In this document: positions 36,318 to 42,995 of the stretch, piece by piece
Layout: each line of letters begins with the position of its first letter
Numbering within the stretch: the first letter of the stretch is position 1
Source of the DNA: Firmicutes bacterium UBA2116
GTDB lineage: Bacteria > Bacillota > Clostridia > Tissierellales > Sedimentibacteraceae
Length of the DNA: 64,000 nucleotides
NCBI GenBank assembly: GCA_002331025.1
Contig: DCYG01000001.1
Span: 37,754-101,753, forward strand
Reading direction: 5' to 3'
Notes under the pieces: model-generated
What the model saw: only the letters and a program-made list of their open reading frames with translations
Databases searched by the model: none
Told to the model about the DNA's origin: nothing
Position numbers and translations under genes: made by a program

Positions 36318-37352
36318 TTAATTCTCAGAAGCAACTGAAACTGCTGCTTTTCTCTTTTTCTTTAAATAGTTCTTAACTGCCGTAAAACCCAGACAACATA
36401 TAACCGTTGTTGGTATTACTGCCACAGAGTAAATAATTAATCTTTTTGTTATGGATAAAATTCCGTTCATATCGGTATATCGAATTGCCAGTGTTAATAC
36501 CAACGGATGCATGAGATAAATATAATATGAGCTTTGTCCGAACAGCTTGATAAAACTATAATATTTTTCAAAAACATCCTTCATTATAAGACCTGCTATA
36601 TAAACAAAAAATATTGATGTCAAAGAAAATATAAACCATACGTATATATAAATAGTCATATTCAGATAAGAAACTACCGTATAAGTTAAGCCAATCAAAG
36701 CATATCCAATAATAAACAGCCACTTATTTTTCATTAAAAAGGATGTGAATTTATCATACTCCAATGTTAAATATATGCCGAGCATGTAGAAGAATATATA
36801 TTTTAAAAACAATCTGTCTGAATCTTTAAATCTGATATATTCGGCACATAAAGCAGTAAATATTGCCGCAATTATTAATATTGGTATTTTTTTATCAGAG
36901 TTTTTTAATAATTTATAAAATATCGGTCCAAAAATATACATTTGTGTAATTATTATAACAAAATATAAATGATAAGACATTTTTCCAAGCAAAACACTTT
37001 TTATAAACTCATTGATATTAAAGCCATAATATCCAAGCTTAATATAAGCAGCGTAATAAATAATGCACCATACTATATATGCAACCAATACATTTAAGAG
37101 ACGTTTCTTAATAAACTCAAGATATTTAAAATCTCTGTTTCTATAGCTATAGAAGCTTGTCACACCGCTGAGAAAAATAAAAATAGGAGTTGTAAATTTA
37201 AAACTTCTATTTACGATTAAGGTTACTATGTGAGGGAAGCTTCCGTGTATGTAACCTTCCACACCCGTAGCGGTTATATGAACTATCATTACAGCAAAAC
37301 ATGCTATGAATCTCATATAATCTAATTCATAAAGTTTTTCTTTTGTATTCAT
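36318..37352 (-). CDS. membrane acyltransferase, acyltransferase-3 family
   Basis: 344 residues with about ten transmembrane segments. The N-terminal LDYMRFIACFAVMIVHITAT carries the R/H signature of the OafA/NodX-type acyltransferase-3 family. It probably O-acetylates or otherwise acylates a surface polysaccharide or peptidoglycan; substrate unknown. The C-terminus ends in a short basic tail. Single gene with its own terminator. Confidence 0.88.
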   Translation of the reverse strand: MNTKEKLYELDYMRFIACFAVMIVHITATGVEGYIHGSFPHIVTLIVNRSFKFTTPIFIFLSGVTSFYSYRNRDFKYLEFIKKRLLNVLVAYIVWCIIYYAAYIKLGYYGFNINEFIKSVLLGKMSYHLYFVIIITQMYIFGPIFYKLLKNSDKKIPILIIAAIFTALCAEYIRFKDSDRLFLKYIFFYMLGIYLTLEYDKFTSFLMKNKWLFIIGYALIGLTYTVVSYLNMTIYIYVWFIFSLTSIFFVYIAGLIMKDVFEKYYSFIKLFGQSSYYIYLMHPLVLTLAIRYTDMNGILSITKRLIIYSVAVIPTTVICCLGFTAVKNYLKKKRKAAVSVASEN

Positions 37353-37445
37353 AATTTTGCTCCCATATTAATTTTTACTTTGAATAGTGTATCATGGAGG
37401 GGCATTTTTTGCAAATGTAAATATTTCTTAAATCTTTTATGAAAT

Positions 37446-37493
37446 TTGCATTTTTAACGTGTGTATGATAAGATATGGTTAGCTATAATTAAC
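37446..37493 (+). promoter_or_regulatory. dtxR promoter with DtxR-type operator
   Basis: TTGCAT (37446-37451) and TAAGAT (37469-37474) are spaced by 17 bp. GGTTAGCTATAATTAAC (37477-37493) lies at the transcription start and resembles the more perfect GGTTAGTT-GA-AACTAACC box at 39337, so autoregulation is likely. Confidence 0.65.
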
Positions 37494-37513
37494 TCATACG
37501 AGGAGATGATGAT

Positions 37514-37888
37514 TTGAAGATTCAGGAATCGGCTGAAATGTACCTTGAAACCATCTTGATTTTATCCAAGAAAAATCATCAGGTGCGTTCCATCGATATT
37601 GCAAATGAACTTAACTATGCAAAACCAAGTGTCAGTGTTGCCATGAAAAACCTTCGTGAAAATGGTTATATTGAAATGGACAGCGATTTGTATATTACTT
37701 TAACTGAAAAGGGAAGGGCAATTGCTGAAGAAATGTACGAAAGACATACTTTACTTTCCGAATGGCTGATATTTTTAGGTGTTGATAAAAAAGTTGCAAC
37801 GGAAGATGCATGCAGAATCGAGCATGTACTCAGTGCAGAAAGCTTTGAAGCCATTAAAAAGCATGTTCATGGTTATATCTCAAATTAA
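37514..37888 (+). CDS. DtxR/MntR-family metal-dependent repressor
   Basis: 124 residues: N-terminal winged helix (AEMYLETILILSKKNHQVRS, then ANELNYAKPSVSVAMKNL) and the metal-binding dimerisation domain with ERHTLLSEWL and EDACRIEHVLS (His, Glu and Cys positions expected for metal ligands). It lacks the C-terminal SH3-like domain, as do MntR proteins. TTG start at 37514 with AGGAG at 8-nt spacing. DtxR-like palindromes at its own promoter and in front of the operon at 39304-37993 point to a local iron or manganese regulon. Confidence 0.9.
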   Translation: MKIQESAEMYLETILILSKKNHQVRSIDIANELNYAKPSVSVAMKNLRENGYIEMDSDLYITLTEKGRAIAEEMYERHTLLSEWLIFLGVDKKVATEDACRIEHVLSAESFEAIKKHVHGYISN

Positions 37889-37898
37889 AGCATACAAA

Positions 37899-37938
37899 AT
37901 AACAGAATCAGCCGCATGGCCGATTCTGTTATTTTTAA
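37899..37938 (+). terminator. terminator of the dtxR-like gene
   Basis: AACAGAATCAGCC and GGCCGATTCTGTT pair around GCAT, followed by ATTTTT. Confidence 0.88.
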
Positions 37939-37992
37939 ATAAAATATTCAGGTCATCTGCTTTTACTTACATCATGAGCAATTGACACCAAA

Positions 37993-38418
37993 TTAAGAAG
38001 CCAATGCTTTCCCTAAATCGATGCAAGCATTTTGAGCATCCTGATCAGGCGTTTCATTACATATGACGCTGTCAATTACGAGAACCGCTCCCAACGATCG
38101 GCAGTCTTCCTCCCAGTTTCTCATCCATTCACCGTCTCCCCAGCCATACGAGCCAAAAAGAGCAATTTTCTTACCTTTTAGTCCCGGCTTGCATTCAGAA
38201 AACATAGGCTCAAATTCACTTTCCTCCAGCACTTCGTCACCCATTGACGGACAACCGAAAGCTACCGCATCATACTGATTCAAGGCATCCATATTGAATT
38301 CTGCAGAGGAATATATCGTTACTTCAGCTCCCGCTTCTTTTACACCTTTGGCAACATGTTCTGCCATTGATTTGGTATTACCTGTACCGCTCCAAAAAAC
38401 AACTGCTATTTTATTCAT
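37993..38418 (-). CDS. flavodoxin
   Basis: 141-residue short-chain flavodoxin. FMN-phosphate loop VFWSGTGNTKSMAEH at residues 8-22, aromatic FMN loops around YDAVAFGCPSMGDE and ALFGSYGWGDGEWM. It would replace ferredoxin as electron carrier when iron is scarce. It is the third gene of an operon with DUF2325 and DUF3793 genes behind DtxR-type boxes, supporting an iron-limitation role. Confidence 0.95.
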   Translation of the reverse strand: MNKIAVVFWSGTGNTKSMAEHVAKGVKEAGAEVTIYSSAEFNMDALNQYDAVAFGCPSMGDEVLEESEFEPMFSECKPGLKGKKIALFGSYGWGDGEWMRNWEEDCRSLGAVLVIDSVICNETPDQDAQNACIDLGKALAS

Positions 38419-38450
38419 AAAATTATACTCCTTTTATATTAATATATTAT

Positions 38451-38999
38451 TTAAGCAGCAACTGTAAGCTGCATAACAGACCTGCCCCCGGCAAATAATT
38501 TCATATATACCTTTCTGCACTTATTGTATCGTTCAAAAAGTTTTGCCGCACTATATTCATCACTGTAGACCTTCCAGAAGCCTGAAGATTTGCTGTTCTT
38601 TCCGCCATTTTCAATAAATCCGACAACGTCCTCCAGAGGATATCCCAAAAATACCCCAATTTCATGGGGAAAACTATCGCTGTATTCAAAGCGTTGCTTT
38701 AAACGCTCGATACAATATGTAACAGAATTGCAGTCATATCCATATAATGCAAGAAAATCCGAAACACTTTTACCTTGCAATTCTTTTTGAAGTCTGTTTT
38801 TACGATAAACAAGTATAACTGCCCGTTTATTGTTGTGTTGTAACACCTCCAGAAAAACATCCTTATTATTCAGCTCGTGATTAACTTTACATAAATATGA
38901 GTTCAATTCAGATGCAGAATCAACAGTACAGCTGAACAGATTAGCTGTTTTTAAGCCCGCCAATGTAGGGGAGCAATGTTCAATCAAAAAATGTTCCAT
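38451..38999 (-). CDS. DUF3793-family protein
   Basis: 182 residues from ATG 38999 (GGAGG nine bases upstream). Features include MEHFLIEHCSPTLAGLKTAN at the N-terminus, FLEVLQHNNKRAVILVYR, and PHEIGVFLGYPLEDVVGFIE, which match the DUF3793 family. The N-terminal H-C and the PHEIG motif are conserved-looking but function is unknown. The start overlaps the end of the DUF2325 gene, so translation is coupled. In Clostridia this family is, as I recall, often near ferrous-iron uptake genes. Confidence 0.82.
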   Translation of the reverse strand: MEHFLIEHCSPTLAGLKTANLFSCTVDSASELNSYLCKVNHELNNKDVFLEVLQHNNKRAVILVYRKNRLQKELQGKSVSDFLALYGYDCNSVTYCIERLKQRFEYSDSFPHEIGVFLGYPLEDVVGFIENGGKNSKSSGFWKVYSDEYSAAKLFERYNKCRKVYMKLFAGGRSVMQLTVAA

Positions 39000-39004
39000 A
39001 ACAA

Positions 39005-39304
39005 TTAAGCCTCCACGGGTTTTAAAATATGTTCTTCTAATATGCTGCATAAGGCAGTGGCACTGCTTGAATGAACACGCGCAACAGGTATATTGTTGCG
39101 TTTTGCCTCTCCAACCGCACTTATTACCATTTTATGCGATACTGTATTTGTAAAAAGAACCAAAAGATCCGGCAATCCTATTTTTTTCTTGAGTGCCCCG
39201 TTCTCCTTAGTAAAAACTTTTACCTTACATCCATAATTTTTACAAATGCCTTCATACTGACATACCATTCTTTCATTACCGCCTATTATTACAATACTAC
39301 TCAA
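39005..39304 (-). CDS. DUF2325-family protein
   Basis: About 99 residues from TTG 39304, which has GGGGTG six bases upstream. The family motif IVIIGGNERMVCQYEGICK opens the protein, followed by CKVKVFTKENGALKKKIG and LLVLFTNTVSHKMV. The open frame extends to 39376, but that stretch contains the DtxR-type box and lacks an RBS, so the shorter start is preferred. Function unknown; a Rossmann-like nucleotide- or metal-linked role has been suggested for the family (uncertain). First gene of the iron-responsive operon. Confidence 0.8.
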   Translation of the reverse strand: MSSIVIIGGNERMVCQYEGICKNYGCKVKVFTKENGALKKKIGLPDLLVLFTNTVSHKMVISAVGEAKRNNIPVARVHSSSATALCSILEEHILKPVEA

Positions 39305-39336
39305 GATATCACCCCACTTTGGATTTTTTATGCTAT

Positions 39337-39354
39337 GGTTAGTTGAAACTAACC
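39337..39354. promoter_or_regulatory. perfect DtxR-type palindrome upstream of DUF2325 operon
   Basis: GGTTAGTT-GA-AACTAACC, an 18-bp palindrome with perfect 8-bp arms, 33 bp before the TTG start. It has the TTAG/CTAA core of metal-dependent DtxR/IdeR boxes. Confidence 0.75.
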
Positions 39355-39406
39355 ACGGTGTATTTTTAATGGGCAAATAAGTAATTGCCCTTGATTATTT
39401 CTTCCT

Positions 39407-39425
39407 TAGTTAGCTTCAACTAACC
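39407..39425. promoter_or_regulatory. second DtxR-type palindrome
   Basis: TTAGTTAGCTTCAACTAACC repeats the same arms (GTTAG...CTAAC), 52 bp upstream of the first box, so repressor dimers could bind on both sides of the promoter. Confidence 0.65.
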
Positions 39426-39429
39426 ATAT

Positions 39430-39673
39430 GAAGAATATCATAAATATATTATTTTGTCAAGCATATCAATTTTAATTTTTTCATACATTTTTTCATACCG
39501 AGAATCTTGCAGATAATTTATACTTATTCATTTTATTCCAAATATGTGTATTTTTTATATTGTTTTATTAATTTTTTTGGATAATTTGTTAAAATATTCG
39601 TTATAACGTATACGCGCTAGCGATTAAGTGATAAAATAAATTTGTAATTTTAATTTTTAAAGTAGGTGCAAGA
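39430..39673. other. AT-rich intergenic region
   Basis: No gene seen. It holds the promoter of the XRE-type regulator at 39674. Confidence 0.5.
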
Positions 39674-39916
39674 ATGAGTGTTAAGGAAGCAGTTTTAAAA
39701 AGAATTAATGAAATTTGTAATGAAAGAGGAATAGCCGTCAACAGGCTTGCAAATTTATCAGGCATAACTCCGTCAACAGTATATAGTGTTTTTGACATCG
39801 AGAGGAAGGATATTGGAATTGTTCTTATTAAAAAAATTTGTGATGGACTTGAAATAACATTGCAGGACTTTTTCACTTCAGAAATTTTCGATAGCTTAGA
39901 GCAGGAGCTGATATGA
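39674..39916 (+). CDS. small XRE-family HTH regulator
   Basis: 80 residues, essentially one helix-turn-helix domain: VLKRINEICNERGIAVNRLA, then LSGITPSTVYSVFD and a recognition-helix follow-up DIGIVLIKKICDGLEITLQD. Phage-Cro-like in size. No toxin or phage gene adjoins it, so its role is unclear. Convergent with the DUF2508 gene across a shared hairpin. Confidence 0.85.
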   Translation: MSVKEAVLKRINEICNERGIAVNRLANLSGITPSTVYSVFDIERKDIGIVLIKKICDGLEITLQDFFTSEIFDSLEQELI

Positions 39917-39926
39917 CAGGCTGTTG

Positions 39927-39960
39927 AAAAAAAGGTGTAAACATATTGTTTACACCCTTA
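39927..39960 (-). terminator. terminator between XRE and DUF2508 genes
   Basis: GGTGTAAAC and GTTTACACC form a perfect 9-bp stem with a 7-nt loop and T7 on the minus strand. Confidence 0.88.
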
Positions 39961-39964
39961 AATT

Positions 39965-40237
39965 TTAATTGGTACTTTCACTGGTACCTTCATTGGAACC
40001 TTCGCTTTTTATTTTCCGAAGCAAATAAACATATTTCTTTTCTGCAGCTTCTATATTATATATGGCATAATCCACTAAATCCGGTTCACTAACATTTTCA
40101 AAAATGTTTTTAGCTTCTTCCCATTCCTTTTTTGCATTTTCTAAACTAGCATATAAATCTTTTTTCTCGTCGACATCCTTTTGTACTTTAAATAAATCTA
40201 ATATACCTTTTACTTCCTTACCCGATACGCTGCTCAT
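39965..40237 (-). CDS. DUF2508 (YaaL-like) protein
   Basis: 90-residue charged helical protein: KKDLYASLENAKKEWEEAKN followed by VDYAIYNIEAAEKKYVYLLR matches the YaaL/DUF2508 family, which in many Firmicutes sits next to recR. Here it is 18 kb from recR. RBS GGAGG precedes the ATG. Function unknown; the acidic Ser/Thr tail (EGSNEGTSESTN) is not conserved in the family as far as I know. Confidence 0.8.
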   Translation of the reverse strand: MSSVSGKEVKGILDLFKVQKDVDEKKDLYASLENAKKEWEEAKNIFENVSEPDLVDYAIYNIEAAEKKYVYLLRKIKSEGSNEGTSESTN

Positions 40238-40292
40238 GGAAAAACCTCCTATCTATACTATTATAGACATTAGTCTTCCTTTTTATTCATGG

Positions 40293-41114
40293 TTATATAA
40301 ATATTTCCGCTTGTTTTCTTTTTACAAATTGGACTTCCAATTCATATTTATGATTTAAATAATTTTTATCATCAAAATACTTTGCTTCAGTCGGGCATTT
40401 CTTAATACATGCACAACACTTAATACAAATTCCGTTTAATATAGCTACATCATTAAAATCAATACTTCCCATTGGACATGCCTTTGCACATATCTTACAG
40501 TCAATACAATTTTCATTTGTCTTTGGAACAACTTTTCTAATATCAACAAAGTTACCGCTTTTATCTTCAGGCTTATAATAGTCTCTGTAGGGGTTACTTC
40601 CTTTTACTTTAACCTCATCAAGATTTCCTTTTGATATTTTATCATATATTTGATCTGAAAAATTCTTAGCTACTGACATATCCTCATCATCAGGTCTTTC
40701 TTTTGCAAGAATTTTTGAAAATGAATGCTCTCCTATAAATGCTCCGGCTGCTATAACTTTAAATCCATTATCAGTAAGTATGTCTCTTAATTCTATTAAT
40801 GCATCATCGTAATTTCTATTGCCGTAAACTACTACGCAAACAGCCAACGCTCCATTACCTTTGACATTATTTAAATATTTCAATAAAACATTGGGCACCC
40901 TTCCGGCAATAACGGGTACGCCAAAAACAACAAGATTATCACTACTGAATGACTGCCCGGTCTGTCTGTTTTCAATATTGGTAAAATCAATATTCGTAAT
41001 GTCTTGTTTTTCAAATTTATCTTTTAAGGTGTCTGCAATTTTTTTTACAATTTTTTCGGTTGTTCCTGTCGGACTGAAATACATTGAATAAATGTTCATA
41101 TCTTTACCCATCAT
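40293..41114 (-). CDS. EFR1-type ferrodoxin (flavodoxin domain plus two 4Fe-4S clusters)
   Basis: 273 residues. The N-terminal flavodoxin domain has the FMN loop YFSPTGTTEKIVKKIAD (about 11-27). The C-terminal ferredoxin domain carries CIDCKICAKACPMGS and CIKCCACIKKCPTEA, two complete C-x2-C-x2-C-x3-C-P sets. Such fusions transfer electrons between ferredoxin and flavin partners. The gene directly follows an acetyltransferase gene (1-bp gap) and uses an ATG-ATG start. Confidence 0.9.
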   Translation of the reverse strand: MMGKDMNIYSMYFSPTGTTEKIVKKIADTLKDKFEKQDITNIDFTNIENRQTGQSFSSDNLVVFGVPVIAGRVPNVLLKYLNNVKGNGALAVCVVVYGNRNYDDALIELRDILTDNGFKVIAAGAFIGEHSFSKILAKERPDDEDMSVAKNFSDQIYDKISKGNLDEVKVKGSNPYRDYYKPEDKSGNFVDIRKVVPKTNENCIDCKICAKACPMGSIDFNDVAILNGICIKCCACIKKCPTEAKYFDDKNYLNHKYELEVQFVKRKQAEIFI

Positions 41115-41115
41115 A

Positions 41116-41616
41116 CTAATTTAAACCCTCGTATTCACTTCTAAGCATGGAATAAACCTTTTGATCCAAAAATCCTCTTTCAGATTTGTAATTTTGTCTT
41201 AACACTCCGTCACAATGAAGTCCTGCATTTTCATAAAGCTTAATTCCAACAACATTGTCAGGATATACATCCAACCAAAACTTATTAAATTTCAAATCTT
41301 CAAAAGTGTATTTTATCAATGCATTCAATGCTTCCTTACCATATCCCTTACCTTTAACAGCAACAGCAATTCTTCTCAACTCAAATCTCTCAGATTTGTA
41401 ATCTAAATAATTTAAAGCAAATCCAACCGTTAAATTATCTTCCTTCCTTTTAAATATCAACAGCAAATAATCCTTGTCCATAATTTCACTTAAATGCTGT
41501 TCATATGTACCCTGCCATATAAAATTGCGATTATCCTCGTGGTTTTCCATTTCCATTATATCCTTTATGTCTTCTTCTCTCGCCTCAATTAAATTTAAGT
41601 TACTAGTTTCTATCAT
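41116..41616 (-). CDS. GNAT-family N-acetyltransferase (RimJ/RimL-like)
   Basis: 166 residues. Acetyl-CoA loop RRIAVAVKGKGYGKEAL (about 106-121) and the ELRRI beta-bulge; LYENAGLHCDGVLRQNYK near the C-terminus is typical for RimL-type enzymes. It probably acetylates an amine or N-terminus; substrate unknown. RBS GGGGGAAG-type upstream of ATG. First gene of a pair with the EFR1 gene. Confidence 0.85.
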   Translation of the reverse strand: MIETSNLNLIEAREEDIKDIMEMENHEDNRNFIWQGTYEQHLSEIMDKDYLLLIFKRKEDNLTVGFALNYLDYKSERFELRRIAVAVKGKGYGKEALNALIKYTFEDLKFNKFWLDVYPDNVVGIKLYENAGLHCDGVLRQNYKSERGFLDQKVYSMLRSEYEGLN

Positions 41617-41732
41617 ATTCTTCCCCCATTATATTTGGTAATTCCATTATACATAGAAATTTTTCAGCTTTCAACTTAAAGAATAAATCATCACAAATAT
41701 GGAAAAAATATTTACACAAAGGAGGCAATATA

Positions 41733-41948
41733 ATGAGCAAAGGTAATGGAAGAAAAAGTAATACAGGCAAAGGAAATGATATGGATAAGTTTGATGGTGC
41801 TTGTAATGGTATAACAAATGACTCTAATCAATTATATCCGAATACTTACCCGAGAAAGCCGAGTGCACTTGAAAGTAAAGCAGGAAATTTCAAATATACC
41901 AACCCGACAAACAAAAAAATTAAAGAATTTAAAAACAAAATAAAATAA
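41733..41948 (+). CDS. small basic hydrophilic protein (71 aa)
   Basis: Starts MSKGNGRKSNTGKGNDMDKF and ends in a Lys-rich stretch (KKIKEFKNKIK). A perfect GGAGG precedes the ATG by 9 nt, so it is likely real. Composition (Gly, Asn, Lys, Ser) is like small spore or disordered proteins, but I do not recognise a family. Confidence 0.65.
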   Translation: MSKGNGRKSNTGKGNDMDKFDGACNGITNDSNQLYPNTYPRKPSALESKAGNFKYTNPTNKKIKEFKNKIK

Positions 41949-41976
41949 TCCATGCCGTCAGACTGATTTCAAAGGG

Positions 41977-42008
41977 AGGTATAACTTCTTTGATAGCGAT
42001 ACCTCCCA
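41977..42008. terminator. hairpin after the small basic gene
   Basis: GGGAGGTAT and ATACCTCCC are perfect 9-bp inverted repeats with a 15-nt loop; little T-run follows. Confidence 0.5.
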
Positions 42009-42081
42009 ATGCACTATATCTTCAAAAATAATTACTTTATTACAACTTGCCGTCCCCTTCTGAAAAGAAAACAAATTAACG

Positions 42082-42741
42082 TTATTTTGTCTCCAAACCA
42101 TATATAAGGTCAAGTAAGTGAATACCCTTTTTCCCACCGAGATTTGTGCCTTTTATACAGGCAATACAATAACATACAACTTCATCATAATGAATATTAT
42201 CGCAATGCTCTTTCATCAAAGTGCCATGCTCTTCTTCAGAATGAGATTGAAAGAGTCCTTCTGCATTCTTAATGAAGCGCTTGGGTGCGAACTCTCCATT
42301 TTGCTCAGGAAGCGATTCGTACAGCGTAGTGCCGCAAAATCTCGTTCTATCAAAATTATCGTCCGATTCTTCAATGTCAATATTCATTTTTTGTAGAATT
42401 CTTCTGATCGCTTTTTGCTGGGGTTCATTGTCATATACACGCCAGCAATCCTGTATAGTCATTTTTCTATGCCCACAATCCGGAAATGGAAAATTCTTAT
42501 TATTTTCTAACAGCTCCCACACAGAAATAACCTTTTTGGCAGCAGAATCTTCTCTGCAAAATGCGGCACAAGTATTACATATATAAACTACTGTATCGTC
42601 AGATGTAAACTTTTTGTGATTTGTCCTGCAACATCCTGTAATTTGCATATCATAATTCTCTGAAAGATACTTCTTTATTCTCTTGCTGGATCCCGGGGAA
42701 TAGGCTGTAAATTTGCAACTAGGTAAATAAATCGTGGGCAT
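42082..42741 (-). CDS. cysteine-rich CCG-domain-like protein
   Basis: 219 residues from ATG 42741 (AAGGAG upstream). MPTIYLPSCKFTAYSPGSSK begins a domain of the heterodisulfide-reductase B / CCG type with ITGCCRTNHKKF, CNTCAAFC and a late CYCIACIKGTNLGGKKGIHL, giving the Cys-Cys-Gly-like clusters that ligate an Fe-S centre in HdrB and GlpC-like proteins. It stands alone without a catalytic partner, so its redox partner is unknown. Confidence 0.7.
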   Translation of the reverse strand: MPTIYLPSCKFTAYSPGSSKRIKKYLSENYDMQITGCCRTNHKKFTSDDTVVYICNTCAAFCREDSAAKKVISVWELLENNKNFPFPDCGHRKMTIQDCWRVYDNEPQQKAIRRILQKMNIDIEESDDNFDRTRFCGTTLYESLPEQNGEFAPKRFIKNAEGLFQSHSEEEHGTLMKEHCDNIHYDEVVCYCIACIKGTNLGGKKGIHLLDLIYGLETK

Positions 42742-42909
42742 CCTGATGACTCCTTGGTTTTGATTTTCGTACAATATATTACAATTATTGAGTACAATTT
42801 TAACATCAATTACATACAATTTCAATCATATTATAACATCAGATGAACTGTATGTATTTTTTTTACATTATCTATTTCTTTATAAATTATTAGTGATATA
42901 ATACATATA

Positions 42910-42972
42910 TCATACCATCGCCTCGGCAATGCAAGCGGGCTTGCGCTGCACTCGGCTCAGATATGATATAAT
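42910..42972. repeat. palindromic GC-rich element
   Basis: TATCATACCATCGCC leads to CTCGGCAATGCAAGC and GCTTGCGCTGCACTCGGC, then CAGATATGATA. Long imperfect inverted repeat of about 60 bp flanked by TATCATA/TATGATA, strikingly GC-rich. I recall similar sequences in other Clostridia. It sits just upstream of the lipoprotein promoter. Confidence 0.6.
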
Positions 42973-42995
42973 AAATACAATTGAGGGGGTATGCT

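Noticed and set aside
39304..39376. Longer N-terminus of the DUF2325 protein
   Set aside because: The extension overlaps a perfect DtxR-type operator and has no ribosome binding site; the TTG at 39304 has one.
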